The notes beneath the pieces are model-generated. The model was not told the origin of the DNA. It saw nothing but the letters and a program-made list of their open reading frames with translations, and ran no database searches. A DNA stretch of 64,000 nt, from assembly GCA_041398745.1 (NCBI GenBank), contig JAWKUB010000005.1:744001-808000 (forward strand). The letters are read 5' to 3'. Shown here in pieces: positions 9,030-18,394 of the stretch (within the stretch, counting starts at the first letter, position 1; each line of letters begins with the position of its first letter). Position numbers and translations under genes: made by a program. The DNA comes from JACKHO01 sp041398745. Lineage in GTDB: Bacteria; Planctomycetota; Planctomycetia; Planctomycetales; Planctomycetaceae.

Positions 9030-10157
9030 CAGCGACTGCCTCGCCGTTTGAGCGACCGATTCGGCCGCGGCAACCGCATCGCCCAAGGCGGTAAGGTGTC
9101 CCATTTTTCGTCCGGCCCGGGCTTCCTGCTTGCCGTACAAATGCAACTTGACGAGCGGGTTACTCAAGGCGGCTTCCCAGTTGGGTTGACCATCGGCTGG
9201 CCATAAGTCACCCAGCAGGTTGACCATGGCGGCAGGCTGCCGCTGTATTGTGGTTCCCAGCGGAAGGCCGCATATGGCCCGTACCTGCTGTTCGAACTGG
9301 CAGACGTAGTGGGCGTCGATGGTCAGGTGCCCGGAGTTGTGTGGCCGGGGCGCGATTTCGTTGATAATTGGTTCATCATGCTCATCAAGGAAGAACTCAA
9401 TGCATAGCACACCTACCGTGCCCAACTTCTCCATGACCACGCGCGTCATTTCCTGAGCACGTTGGACAGCACGTTCCGGGACCGAAGGTGCTGGGGCCAG
9501 CGACACATCGAGGATGTGGTTTGCATGGGCGTTCTCCACTGCACCGTACAGTTGCATGTCGCCGGTGGCCGTACGTACTCCAATGACGGAGAACTCGCAG
9601 CGGAACTTTACGAGTCCTTCAAACACTGCTTCATCGGTGCCAAAGTTCTGCCAGATTGATTCGGCGTCTGCATCTGGGGTGAGACGCTGTTGTCCTTTGC
9701 CGTCGTAGCCCCAGGCCGCCGTTTTGAGGATGCCTTTTCCCAACTCTTTGAGTGCCCGACTCAGCTCGTCCGCCGAGTGCACCAGATGAAACGGGGCCGT
9801 TGCCAGTCCCATATTGCGAAGGGCAGTCTTTTCTCTCGCGCGGTGCTGGGCCGTATGTAACGTCAATGGGCCGGGACGTACGGGCACGAACTGTTCCAAG
9901 ACGTTGAGTGCATCGACATCGATATTCTCGAATTCCAGGGAGACGACATCGATGGTGTTTGCGAACTCTTTCAGCGAGTCCTCGTCGTCGTATTCCGCCA
10001 CCCAACTCCTGTTGGCAACTTCACCGGCAGGCGTGTCGCTTTCGGGAGAAAAGACATGCACTCGGTAGCCGAGGCGGCGTGCCTCAATGGCGAACATCCG
10101 GCCGAGCTGTCCACTGCCCAACATTCCAAGCGTGGCACCGGGGAGAATGGCACTCAT
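9018..10157 (-). CDS. purK: 5-(carboxyamino)imidazole ribonucleotide synthase PurK
   Basis: 379 residues, the normal length for PurK. N-terminal Rossmann-like segment (GATLGMLGSGQLGRMFAIEA), then an ATP-grasp domain (GKGILKTAAWGYDGKGQ) and the C-terminal lobe with NEIAPRPHNSGHLTIDA. PurK uses ATP and bicarbonate to convert AIR to N5-CAIR in purine synthesis. The start codon overlaps the purE stop by four bases (ATGA), so the two are translationally coupled. Confidence 0.96.
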   Translation of the reverse strand: MSAILPGATLGMLGSGQLGRMFAIEARRLGYRVHVFSPESDTPAGEVANRSWVAEYDDEDSLKEFANTIDVVSLEFENIDVDALNVLEQFVPVRPGPLTLHTAQHRAREKTALRNMGLATAPFHLVHSADELSRALKELGKGILKTAAWGYDGKGQQRLTPDADAESIWQNFGTDEAVFEGLVKFRCEFSVIGVRTATGDMQLYGAVENAHANHILDVSLAPAPSVPERAVQRAQEMTRVVMEKLGTVGVLCIEFFLDEHDEPIINEIAPRPHNSGHLTIDAHYVCQFEQQVRAICGLPLGTTIQRQPAAMVNLLGDLWPADGQPNWEAALSNPLVKLHLYGKQEARAGRKMGHLTALGDAVAAAESVAQTARQSLLKR

Positions 10158-10648
10158 GGCAATTCGCGATCACTCAAGACGGTATCGGTTTGGTTCTGGT
10201 GAAACGCTTCCAGTTGTTCCATCAGGGCAGGACGGGTCAGCGCGAGAATGCGAATCGCCAAGAGTGCGGCGTTCTTTGCTCCGGCATCACCAATGGCGAG
10301 CGTACCTACGGGAACGCCTCCGGGCATTTGCACAATAGAGAGCAGAGAGTCCAGCCCGTTCAATGCTCGGCTCGTCACAGGAACGCCCAAGACCGGCAGC
10401 GGAGTCTGCGAGGCGACCATTCCCGGCAGGTGGGCTGCTCCACCTGCTCCGGCGATGATGACCTGAATGCCACGGTCTTTTGCGCTGGCTGCATACTCAG
10501 CCATCCATTGCGGCGTACGGTGTGCCGACACGACCTGACACTCGTGTGGCACGCCGAAATCGGCGAGATACTTCGACGCATGTTCCATTATGGGCCAGTC
10601 GGAACGACTACCCATAATGACGCCAACCAAAGGAACTTCTTCACTCAT
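10154..10648 (-). CDS. purE: N5-CAIR mutase PurE (class I)
   Basis: 164 residues. It shows the PurE signature: GSRSDWPIMEHA near the N-terminus, SAHRTP with the catalytic His, and GAGGAAHLPGM. Class I PurE converts N5-CAIR, made by PurK, into CAIR. It is first in a two-gene operon with purK on the minus strand. A C-terminal region continues to a short QLEAFHQNQTD tail. Confidence 0.96.
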   Translation of the reverse strand: MSEEVPLVGVIMGSRSDWPIMEHASKYLADFGVPHECQVVSAHRTPQWMAEYAASAKDRGIQVIIAGAGGAAHLPGMVASQTPLPVLGVPVTSRALNGLDSLLSIVQMPGGVPVGTLAIGDAGAKNAALLAIRILALTRPALMEQLEAFHQNQTDTVLSDRELP

Positions 10649-10768
10649 TTGCAGACTCTGAACGTAGGGAACTCATTCAACAGGGACAGCGAGAGGAAAT
10701 ACAACGCCTACCTATCAACAGAGCGGTCGCATTCTAAGAGGTTTGCCCAAGCGATGGAAATCGTCCTG

Positions 10769-10815
10769 TAAAAAACAAACCAGGTTGAATCGGCCAATCA
10801 GCCAATTCAACCTGG
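10769..10815 (-). terminator. Rho-independent terminator
   Basis: Inverted repeat CCAGGTTGAAT at 10780-10790 and ATTCAACCTGG at 10805-10815, 11 bp with no mismatch. Read on the minus strand the stem is followed by a T-rich run (TTTGTTTTTT). It lies about 50 bases after the stop of the HTH-repeat membrane protein gene. Confidence 0.85.
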
Positions 10816-10863
10816 AGTCGTGCTCATCAAATCCTGAGTTTTGGCTCAGGGAACGTGTGAAAA

Positions 10864-12483
10864 CTACTTGTACATGCCACCCAGTGTGTCGAGCATGGTA
10901 CTGCTGATGGGATTTGGATCGGCAGCTGTGGCAGTGTTCTTTACCAGGTCGGTAAGTACGAATCCACAGGCAATCATGAACAAGCTGGCGACGGTGAGCA
11001 GGCCGAACTCCATGATGCCCCATTCCGCTTCGACCGGTGCTGCTCCCCGGGTGCGGGGGCCGAACTCAGGTCCTTCTTCGACGGTATCGAAGACGTCGCC
11101 ATCGACTTCGACAAATTCTTCGTCGTCATCGAAGTCACCGGCGTCGAGTTCCAGCTCATCATCTTCGGCAAAGGCGTCGGAGACGTAGCTTTCCTCTTCG
11201 TCGGCTTCGTCAAACTCAAATTCGGCGTCGTCGAACGTGGCCTCGTCTGACATGTCAGACATATCCAGCGTCTTCGTGTCCGCCATGTCGTCATCCAGGC
11301 TCAATTCGTATTCGCTGTCGTCATCGATGGACGGAATTTCGAATTGAGTTTCCGCGACGTCGTCCGACTCCATGGCGTCCATCATCGGGATGGTGCCGCT
11401 GAAGTCATCGTCGGCCAGGGAGATTCCGCTATCCCCAATTGTTTCCAGGGAAATCCCGCTATCGGCGGCTTCCAGAGAAATGCCGCTGTCGTCTGAACTC
11501 AGCGAGATACCGCTGTCATCATCGAGTGCGAGGGTAATTCCCTCGTCGTCGTCGGCCCCCAAATGCATGCCGCTATCGCTGGCACCTTCCAGTGAAATGC
11601 CGCTTTCAGCAGAGAGCAGCACGGAACTTCCGCCACCCAGAGAAATACCACTTTCGTCAGCGAGTACCGAAGCGTGGTCGCCGTCATCACCCAATGGATC
11701 GAGTGCGATGGCGTCGTCATCGCCGGGAAGCAGCGAAACATCGCTGTCACTGTCAGCGTCATCGCTACCTGCAATGAGGTTCACGTCGCTGTCTGAGTCT
11801 CCACCGAGCGAACTGGTCAAGTCTCCGCTTTCGAATGGAGTTGGTGCGTCGCTCGAGGCGCCAGCCAGCGCGAAGTCGTCCGAGGGAGTCAAATCCATTT
11901 CCGGAACAGTGTCACGGTCGCCGACGAGTTTTACGTCGCTGTCACTGTCGCCAGCACCGACGAGTTGGATGTCGCTGTCACTGTCCGAGCCGATGAGCTG
12001 GACATCGCTGTCACTGTCGCTGGCAAGGTTGATTTCTCCAACAGTGTCGGCAAAGGTGACGTCACCCTCCGAAGCACTGGGAGCTTCCAGTCGTACTTCG
12101 CTTTCGCTGTCGAGTCCGACCAGTTTGACATCGCTGTCGCCACCGAGCACCAAATCGAGATCGTTCTCACTCAAGTCGTCCCCGCCGACCAGGCGAACGT
12201 CACTGTCGCTGGAAGAGAGCGGATCGCCGGGGGCGTCGTCATCATCGTCCAGTACGGAGATTTCATCGCCCATGGTCGCCTCTGGGCGAAACAGAGGCAC
12301 TTCGGGGTCCGAATCTGCCTGACGCTTTCTTACCAGCGCCTGAACGTCTTCGTCCTTGAACTTCCAGTTGCCCCTGTCGGCAAAACCGCGAATCTCGCCT
12401 TGCTCGCGGAGTCGCATCAATTCATCAGGACGTATGGAAAGGAGCGCTGCTGCCTCTTCCAGACTCAGGTACTTCTTCGACAT
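10864..12483 (-). CDS. Membrane-anchored helix-turn-helix protein with acidic repeats
   Basis: 539 residues. Residues ~4-55 form an excisionase/MerR-like DNA-binding fold (YLSLEEAAALLSIRPDELMR). Residues ~65-480 are extremely rich in Asp, Ser and Glu and contain two families of short degenerate repeats: about eight DSDV-x-L-type copies (SDSDVKLVG and variants), then about eight DSGISL-type copies. A single hydrophobic helix follows near residues 490-514 (IMEFGLLTVASLFMIACGFV), then a 25-residue tail. Inferred topology: HTH and acidic region in the cytoplasm, anchored by the C-terminus. No function is known to me. It has its own terminator and no operon partner. Confidence 0.8.
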   Translation of the reverse strand: MSKKYLSLEEAAALLSIRPDELMRLREQGEIRGFADRGNWKFKDEDVQALVRKRQADSDPEVPLFRPEATMGDEISVLDDDDDAPGDPLSSSDSDVRLVGGDDLSENDLDLVLGGDSDVKLVGLDSESEVRLEAPSASEGDVTFADTVGEINLASDSDSDVQLIGSDSDSDIQLVGAGDSDSDVKLVGDRDTVPEMDLTPSDDFALAGASSDAPTPFESGDLTSSLGGDSDSDVNLIAGSDDADSDSDVSLLPGDDDAIALDPLGDDGDHASVLADESGISLGGGSSVLLSAESGISLEGASDSGMHLGADDDEGITLALDDDSGISLSSDDSGISLEAADSGISLETIGDSGISLADDDFSGTIPMMDAMESDDVAETQFEIPSIDDDSEYELSLDDDMADTKTLDMSDMSDEATFDDAEFEFDEADEEESYVSDAFAEDDELELDAGDFDDDEEFVEVDGDVFDTVEEGPEFGPRTRGAAPVEAEWGIMEFGLLTVASLFMIACGFVLTDLVKNTATAADPNPISSTMLDTLGGMYK

Positions 12484-13066
12484 GGGTGACCAACTCCAAG
12501 CGTGGTTTCTCTATGTGCCCCCTTCTCGCCCGTATGTCATTGTCACTTACGAAGATTCGTTCAACAAGTGGTTTTGCTGAAAATGGTGAAACAACAACGG
12601 AAAGTGGGATGAGGCGAAAGGATTATCGTTCGGAACATTAAAGACGGCTGTAAGCCAGGCCCCTCCATGAGTGTCCCTGCTTGATCAGGAACCAGTCCGT
12701 ATCGTGCTTCATCGGCATTAAAACAGGTCGATTTGGGCGCCCGGGAAAAGAATTCACTTTGGGTCGATTGTGACGGTATCACGGTCAGCATTGTGGGACT
12801 GATGGAATGGATTTCTTGCAAGACACATGCAACCGATTTCACTGGAACAAGTGTCAGGTTCCGAGGATTCGTCAAAGTCGACGCAAGTCCTCGAATCCGA
12901 ATCGCCGATACACCCGATACCGGGGCGTGCGAGCGCGCCTGGTGGTAGTTCTGTAATGACCGATTTCGGCAATTGTTGCCGGAGTTTAAGAGCCCAGCCC
13001 AGACCCCTCGCGAACGTAATGAATTGTTTTGCCCCACGTATTCGCTGCCTGATCAGGATGAGCCCG
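12484..13066. other. Intergenic region between divergent genes
   Basis: About 580 bases between the minus-strand HTH-repeat gene and the plus-strand BBP7 gene. Open frames on both strands lack ribosome-binding sites and recognisable protein character. The frame of the BBP7 gene stays open back to 12827, but that part has no secretory or domain features. Promoters for both genes are expected here; none is placed with confidence. Confidence 0.4.
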
Positions 13067-14443
13067 ATGACACGTTGGTATCCGGTAGTGCTGCTTCTTG
13101 CTCTATTAGGCTGGACCGCATCTTCAGCCATCGCTCAAGGTCCGTACGGTCCTGGGATGGCACCAGGTTTCATGCCCGGTCCTCCTAATCCTGGAATGTA
13201 CAGTGGGAATGGATTCGGCCCCGCTTACACACAGGAACTTGTCCCTGATGTGTACGACCAGTTCGGCCGTGCCGGTATGGGAGTGCAGCGAGTGAATCGG
13301 GGATTTTCCGGCGCCTGGTTCCGTGCTGACTACTTGCTGTGGGACATTAGCGGCCCCAGCGATACGCTGATTGGTGCCCCCATGGCATCGCTCGATCCTA
13401 ATTCCGCGTTCTCCGCTTTCGACCCTGTGAATGGAATTCGACTCGATGCGGCTGGATTGCCGGTCGTCGCCATTGTTCCCAATCTTGCAGGGACGAAACT
13501 GAGAAACACGAACGGTGCGATTATTGGTCTTCCGACTGACAACCGCGCGAATTTTGACCTGACAAATGCCGCAGATACCAGCCAGTTGAATGGTGTACGC
13601 CTCGCCGCAGGTGTTCCAATGGGCGAAGGCGTTTTCGAGGCCGAAGTCTGGGCCTTGCAGGAAGCCCAGAGCAACATGACGTTTAACCCCACGGTGTTGA
13701 CACTCAGCGGTACATCACTCATTCCGGCACTGACCCTGCTGGATGGTGGCCTCCCTTCCGACGCTACAATGATCCTGTTCAGCGAGAGCTACCAGACAGT
13801 CCTCAGTTCGAATCTGTGGGGAACGGAAGGAAACTGGGCGTTTCCCACCCTGACTCCTGGTTCGAATCTGCAAATCACACCTCTACTCGGTTTCCGTTAC
13901 TCGCGGTTCGGTGAGAAGATGAGTATTGCTGGTGCGGATATTCCAGATCCGATTAATGCTCCCGGAACAGTCCTGAATCACCGCATTCACAACAGCATGT
14001 CCAATCACATTTTTGGTCCACAGGTGGGACTGAAAATGCAGTACACCACTCCGCTGGTAACCGTCGGGTTTGAACCCAAACTGGTCGCATCTGTGAACCG
14101 GGTGACTCAGGACCTCTCGACGCAGAACATCTATCAGACCGGAGTTGATCCCGTGACGCTGCTGCCGTTAGAGGCTACGCGTCAATTGGCCGATCATTTC
14201 ACCCAATTTTCGCCAACGCTCGATTTGTCCGTGTACGCCAGAGTTCATCTGACGCAGAACTTCTCGGTGCATGTCGGCTACGATTACATGTTGACGAGCA
14301 GTGTTTATCGTGCCTACGACAACATCGCTTACTTGTCCCCAACTAGCCCGGCAACAGATGCACCAACCATCGGCCTGCAGAAAGACCGCTCGAACATGAC
14401 CGTTCACGGCCTGATGCTTGGTGGTCAATGGGACTTCTATTAG
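13067..14443 (+). CDS. BBP7 family outer membrane beta-barrel protein
   Basis: 458 residues from the ATG at 13067, preferred because an AGGA box lies about 8 bases upstream and a signal peptide follows at once (MTRWYPVVLLLALLGWTASS then AIAQ). A short Gly/Pro-rich segment precedes the family hallmark FSGAWFRADYLLWDISG. The rest alternates beta-strands and ends with an aromatic residue (GGQWDFY), as outer-membrane barrels do. BBP7 proteins are planctomycete-specific; their role is unproven. A strong terminator follows. Confidence 0.85.
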   Translation: MTRWYPVVLLLALLGWTASSAIAQGPYGPGMAPGFMPGPPNPGMYSGNGFGPAYTQELVPDVYDQFGRAGMGVQRVNRGFSGAWFRADYLLWDISGPSDTLIGAPMASLDPNSAFSAFDPVNGIRLDAAGLPVVAIVPNLAGTKLRNTNGAIIGLPTDNRANFDLTNAADTSQLNGVRLAAGVPMGEGVFEAEVWALQEAQSNMTFNPTVLTLSGTSLIPALTLLDGGLPSDATMILFSESYQTVLSSNLWGTEGNWAFPTLTPGSNLQITPLLGFRYSRFGEKMSIAGADIPDPINAPGTVLNHRIHNSMSNHIFGPQVGLKMQYTTPLVTVGFEPKLVASVNRVTQDLSTQNIYQTGVDPVTLLPLEATRQLADHFTQFSPTLDLSVYARVHLTQNFSVHVGYDYMLTSSVYRAYDNIAYLSPTSPATDAPTIGLQKDRSNMTVHGLMLGGQWDFY

Positions 14444-14472
14444 GAATTCCCTAAAGAGCAAAGACACCTCGA

Positions 14473-14506
14473 ACGGAGGCGGGAACTCAACCGCCTCCGT
14501 TTTTTT
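14473..14506 (+). terminator. Rho-independent terminator
   Basis: Perfect 10-bp stem ACGGAGGCGG (14473-14482) and CCGCCTCCGT (14491-14500), 8-base loop, then a run of T to 14506. It lies 30 bases after the BBP7 stop. Confidence 0.95.
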
Positions 14507-14666
14507 GCGCGCTGTACCTGAATGTCTCGTCGTTTGAGAACCGTTAGCGAAAAGCAAAAACGGTGTTTGCCCAGCAGATTCGGGAGTGGTAGGATACTTC
14601 AGGCTGTACTGCCGTTTGAACGACTCTGTCTGCCTTCGCTCGAACCGATGGACCTCTGGACGCTTA

Positions 14667-15686
14667 ATGGACATCCGTCAGAATCCAATTTTCATGGGAT
14701 TTTCGATGGGGCGTTGGTGGAACACCAACGTCCGAGTCAGCGCCTATTTTCCCGCGCTGGCGATTGTTCTGTGCGTTCAGCTTGGACTTAAACTCGGTCT
14801 GGCAGCGACTTTGGTGCTCTTTTTGAGCATTCTATTCCACGAATTCAGTCACGTCATTGCCGCACGGCGCACGGGGGGGGCGGGAGACGAAATTCTGATT
14901 TGGCCTTTGGGGGGCCTGGCGTTTGTCCAGACAGGGAGTTCGTTTACTTCAAGGTTCTGGACTCCCGCTGCCGGACCAATTTCGAACTTGATTCTCTTTT
15001 TGGCGACGTTGCCGGCGGTATTGTATCACGGTGCTCCGGCAGGCACGTTCCACCTAATCTACGTCCCAAATCTCGAACTGGTTCCGTCCACTCTCCTTCT
15101 CGATTTCCTGATTCTTACCTGCAGTTTGAATCTGAAACTCATGGTGTTGAACCTGCTGCCGATTTATCCGCTCGATGGCAGCCAAATGGCAACAGAGGTG
15201 GCGTCGCGATACCACCCACGCGAAGTTGCCCGGCAGGGAACGCTCTGGTTCAGTCTGTTCCTGTGCATTGTATTGACGCTCATCGGAGCCATGCTGAACA
15301 AGCCCGAGTCTGGTCGTGACATGATGCCCCTCATCTATTTGGGGTTCACGCTCATGGTATTTGGCATGTACGAGTTTCTCATGAATGCCCAGCGACGAGC
15401 TTTGGGCGATTGGATGGGTTCGCAGGACGACACCTTCCTCGGCTACGACTTTTCCAAAGGATACGCCGCCTTTGACGAGGGAGACGAGATGCCTTCAGCA
15501 GCGGAAGTCAAGCGACAGAAAGAGATTGAGGCAAAGCAACAGCGAGAAGAGCAGGAGCGAAAAGAAATTCGCCAGCGGGTCGACGAACTGCTGGACAAGG
15601 TGCATCAGGGCGGAATGGATTCATTGTCAGACGCGGAACGTCAATTTCTCCAGCAGGCGAGCAAGAAGTACCCCAGCCGCGGTTAG
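14667..15686 (+). CDS. Site-2 protease (M50) with DUF6576-like tail
   Basis: 339 residues from the ATG at 14667; the frame is open from 14586 but the upstream part is not membrane-like. Zinc motif HEFSH at residues 58-62 in a transmembrane helix and the second motif NLLPIYPLDG with the Asp ligand at ~170 define a site-2 protease of the compact type. Four to six hydrophobic segments. Residues ~270-339 are a charged coiled coil ending in a VDELLDKVHQGGMDSLSD-type block that resembles DUF6576, a cytosolic tail found in some rhomboid and S2P proteins. It cleaves membrane-embedded substrates; targets unknown. No PDZ domain is visible. Confidence 0.85.
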   Translation: MDIRQNPIFMGFSMGRWWNTNVRVSAYFPALAIVLCVQLGLKLGLAATLVLFLSILFHEFSHVIAARRTGGAGDEILIWPLGGLAFVQTGSSFTSRFWTPAAGPISNLILFLATLPAVLYHGAPAGTFHLIYVPNLELVPSTLLLDFLILTCSLNLKLMVLNLLPIYPLDGSQMATEVASRYHPREVARQGTLWFSLFLCIVLTLIGAMLNKPESGRDMMPLIYLGFTLMVFGMYEFLMNAQRRALGDWMGSQDDTFLGYDFSKGYAAFDEGDEMPSAAEVKRQKEIEAKQQREEQERKEIRQRVDELLDKVHQGGMDSLSDAERQFLQQASKKYPSRG

Positions 15687-15836
15687 CCCGGAACTCGGTA
15701 TTGCCATCGACTGACATCTCAATCGGGCTCAGCAAGTTTGCGCAAGTTGCTACTGTCACGACTTGTTCTCAAATGCGCCACAACATACGATTCCAACCCT
15801 TTTTCACTGAGTAAATGAAGCGGAATTGAGACCGAA

Positions 15837-16607
15837 ATGCGTCGCTACCTGATTTCAGGCAACTGGAAAATGAACACGACCCGGGCCACCGGAGTCGAAC
15901 TCGTCAAAGCCCTCGCGGAAGGTTGCGGTGGCGACGAGAGCTTGGACGTGCTGGTGTTTCCACCCGCACCGTATCTCATTCCCATTATCGATGCCGCCAA
16001 AGGTACTTCCATTCAGGTTGGCGCGCAAAACGCATATTTTGCAGAGCCTGGAGCATTTACTGGCGAAGTCGGCCTCGAAATGCTTCAGGACATTGGCTGC
16101 GAAACGTTGCTCGTGGGGCACAGTGAACGTCGCCACGTGTTTGGCGAAACGGACGAGCTCCTCAACCGTAAGGTGAAGACAGCCTTGGATAAAGGGTTCC
16201 GCGTTGTACTGTGCGTTGGCGAACTGCTGAGCGAACGTCAGGATGACCGCACCAACGAAGTCCTCGACGCACAAATGAAGGGCGGCCTCAAAGACGTCAC
16301 GTCAGATCAGCTGTCCCAGGTTGTCATTGCCTATGAGCCTGTTTGGGCCATTGGTACCGGACACACGGCGAGTCCTGAACAAGCCGATGCGGCCCATGCC
16401 AATATTCGCGGCTGGCTGGCGACCAACTACAGTAGTGAAAGAGCCGAAGCCATGCAGATTCTGTACGGCGGAAGTGTCAAAGCAGACAATGCAGCCGAGT
16501 TGCTGGGGCAGCCCAACGTGGACGGAGCTCTTGTCGGCGGTGCCAGCTTGAAGGCTTCGGCGTTTCTCCCAATCATCCAGGCAGGTATTGCTGCCACAAA
16601 AGGATAA
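15837..16607 (+). CDS. tpiA: Triosephosphate isomerase
   Basis: 256 residues, standard length. It has all catalytic landmarks: NWKMN with Lys11, VGHSERR with His95, and AYEPVWAIGTG with Glu167, plus the phosphate-binding GGSV and GALVGGASL loops. It interconverts dihydroxyacetone phosphate and glyceraldehyde 3-phosphate in glycolysis. It is followed 52 bases later by secG on the same strand, a neighbourhood also common outside this phylum. Confidence 0.97.
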   Translation: MRRYLISGNWKMNTTRATGVELVKALAEGCGGDESLDVLVFPPAPYLIPIIDAAKGTSIQVGAQNAYFAEPGAFTGEVGLEMLQDIGCETLLVGHSERRHVFGETDELLNRKVKTALDKGFRVVLCVGELLSERQDDRTNEVLDAQMKGGLKDVTSDQLSQVVIAYEPVWAIGTGHTASPEQADAAHANIRGWLATNYSSERAEAMQILYGGSVKADNAAELLGQPNVDGALVGGASLKASAFLPIIQAGIAATKG

Positions 16608-16659
16608 AACCTGTCGCGCTTATGCCACAGGTTCATCGAGTCATTCGAAAGGAACTGAA

Positions 16660-17319
16660 GTGATTGGCAACATTTTGCTGACCCTACTCACCGTGCTGGG
16701 GATGTTCATGATTTTGATCATCTTGCTGCAACGTGGCCGTGGAGGCGGACTGGCTGGGGCATTCGGCGGTGCTGGTGGACAAAGTGCATTCGGCACAAAA
16801 GCCGGGGACGTATTCACCAAAATCACCATTGGTGTCGCCATTGTATGGGTGCTGCTGGCTGGAATTTCCGGGTTGGTGCTGCGTGCTAATCAGGAAAGCG
16901 ATATCGCCAAAGCCGAACTTGGTGAAGGTCAAGTGTCGAGTACCGAGGATGATACCGAAGCAGGCGACGGATCGGGTCTCAACCTCGATCCCATCGCGCC
17001 GCCCCCGTCTTCTGGCTCAGGCCTGACGTTGCCTGAGACAACCACTGGGTCCGAAACAACCACTGGGACAGAGTCAGAGTCCACGGGTGGAACTTCAACG
17101 GAAACTCCTGAGCCTCCAGCCGAGGAAAAGAAAGAGGCTCCTGCTGAGCCTGCATCGACGGAAGAGGCCAAGCCGGCCGAGGGAGCACCAGCGGAGAAAA
17201 CCACCGAAAGTGAGACAGCTCCAGCTGCTGAGAACACTCCTGCTGATACAACCGAGAAACCTGCGGAAGAAAAGCCAGCAGACACGCCTGCCGAAGCAGC
17301 AGAGCCCGCTGCGAACTAG
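16660..17319 (+). CDS. secG: Preprotein translocase subunit SecG with long Pro/Glu/Ala tail
   Basis: 219 residues from the GTG at 16660, chosen because AAAGGA lies 6 bases upstream and the first transmembrane helix begins immediately. Residues 3-23 and 54-75 are the two SecG helices, joined by the family's Gly-rich loop (LLQRGRGGGLAGAFGGAGG). SecG supports SecYE during protein export. Typical SecG is 70-120 residues; here residues ~76-219 form a low-complexity tail rich in Glu, Ala, Pro, Thr and Ser, which should face the periplasm if SecG topology is standard. Likely co-transcribed with tpiA. Confidence 0.9.
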   Translation: MIGNILLTLLTVLGMFMILIILLQRGRGGGLAGAFGGAGGQSAFGTKAGDVFTKITIGVAIVWVLLAGISGLVLRANQESDIAKAELGEGQVSSTEDDTEAGDGSGLNLDPIAPPPSSGSGLTLPETTTGSETTTGTESESTGGTSTETPEPPAEEKKEAPAEPASTEEAKPAEGAPAEKTTESETAPAAENTPADTTEKPAEEKPADTPAEAAEPAAN

Positions 17320-17390
17320 TTCGACGAGACGCTGTTTCAAATAAGTATCCTGCCGCCGTTTTCATTTGAACGGGGAACCGGAGAGATTTC

Positions 17391-18272
17391 ATGCTGCTCA
17401 GCATGACGGGGCATGGAGATGCCTGTGGTCAGAACGACCTGATTTCAGTTTCCATCGAAATCCGTAGTGTCAACAATCGACACCTGAAGGTTTCTTTTCG
17501 TTGCCCCGATGCGTTCCTGGCACTGGAATCGCAGGTCGAAAAGACCATTCGCTCCCGAGTGAATCGCGGAAGTTTGAATGTGTCGCTCTACGTCCAGCGT
17601 CTCGACAAGAAACAACTGAATCGGTTGCAAATTGAAGTCCTGGAGGGCTATTGGGAACAGCTTTGGGGCATTGGCAATCGGATTGGTGTAACGCCAGCCG
17701 ACAATCTGGCCCAATTGCTCTCGCTCCCTGGAGTGGTGGACGAAGGCAGTGCAAAACTATTGCAGGAGCACGACTGGCCCCTCGTTGAGTCGGTGCTGAC
17801 TGAGGCTCTGGAGCGACTTCAGGAGTTTCGAGCCGAGGAGGGGGCCAATATGGTTGCTGAGTTGCGTGAGCTCGGTGGTCAAATCGAAAAGTTTGTGGAT
17901 GACATCCAAACTCGCGCGCCCAGTGTGGTTTCTGAGTATCGTGAACGGCTCAAAACACGGCTGACTGATTTGACTCGCAATTCGGACATCCAGTGGGATG
18001 ACAAAGATCTTCTGCGGGAAATGAGCCTGTTTGCGGACCGTTGCGACATCACGGAAGAGCTCTCCCGGCTCCGATCGCATTTGAAGCAGTTGGACGGATT
18101 GCTGGTTAGCGAGGCTTCATCGGGACGAAAGCTGGACTTCCTCTGCCAGGAATTCTTCCGCGAGGTAAACACAATTGGCTCGAAGGCCAATGACGCGGCG
18201 GTTTCGCATCTGGTGTTGGAAGCGAAGGCCGTCATCGAGAAAATCCGGGAAATCGTGCAAAACGTCGAATGA
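17391..18272 (+). CDS. yicC: YicC family endoribonuclease
   Basis: 293 residues, the family length. N-terminal YicC domain begins LLSMTGHGDA and contains EIRSVNNRHLKVSFRCPD; the C-terminal DUF1732 domain ends with the hallmark GRKLDFLCQEFFREVNTIGS then KANDAAVS. YicC proteins are RNA-decay endoribonucleases characterised in E. coli. It lies 71 bases after secG and may share its transcript. The gmk gene that often follows yicC is not present here. Confidence 0.94.
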   Translation: MLLSMTGHGDACGQNDLISVSIEIRSVNNRHLKVSFRCPDAFLALESQVEKTIRSRVNRGSLNVSLYVQRLDKKQLNRLQIEVLEGYWEQLWGIGNRIGVTPADNLAQLLSLPGVVDEGSAKLLQEHDWPLVESVLTEALERLQEFRAEEGANMVAELRELGGQIEKFVDDIQTRAPSVVSEYRERLKTRLTDLTRNSDIQWDDKDLLREMSLFADRCDITEELSRLRSHLKQLDGLLVSEASSGRKLDFLCQEFFREVNTIGSKANDAAVSHLVLEAKAVIEKIREIVQNVE

Positions 18273-18394
18273 CCGACGCGTTGCCATTTCGATGGAAATC
18301 CGCAGGCGGTTCGTACTGGAAAGATGCGAAAGGGATTGTTATCCTCCGCCGTTTCAAGCGATTTTCACTGTAAGCGTGTTGCGGAATTGTTGTC

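Noticed and set aside
9908..10771. 287-residue plus-strand frame across purE-purK
   Set aside because: Antisense to two unambiguous purine genes and Arg/His-rich.
12561..13037. 158-residue minus-strand frame in the region before the BBP7 gene
   Set aside because: No ribosome-binding site, no recognisable protein features; most likely chance.
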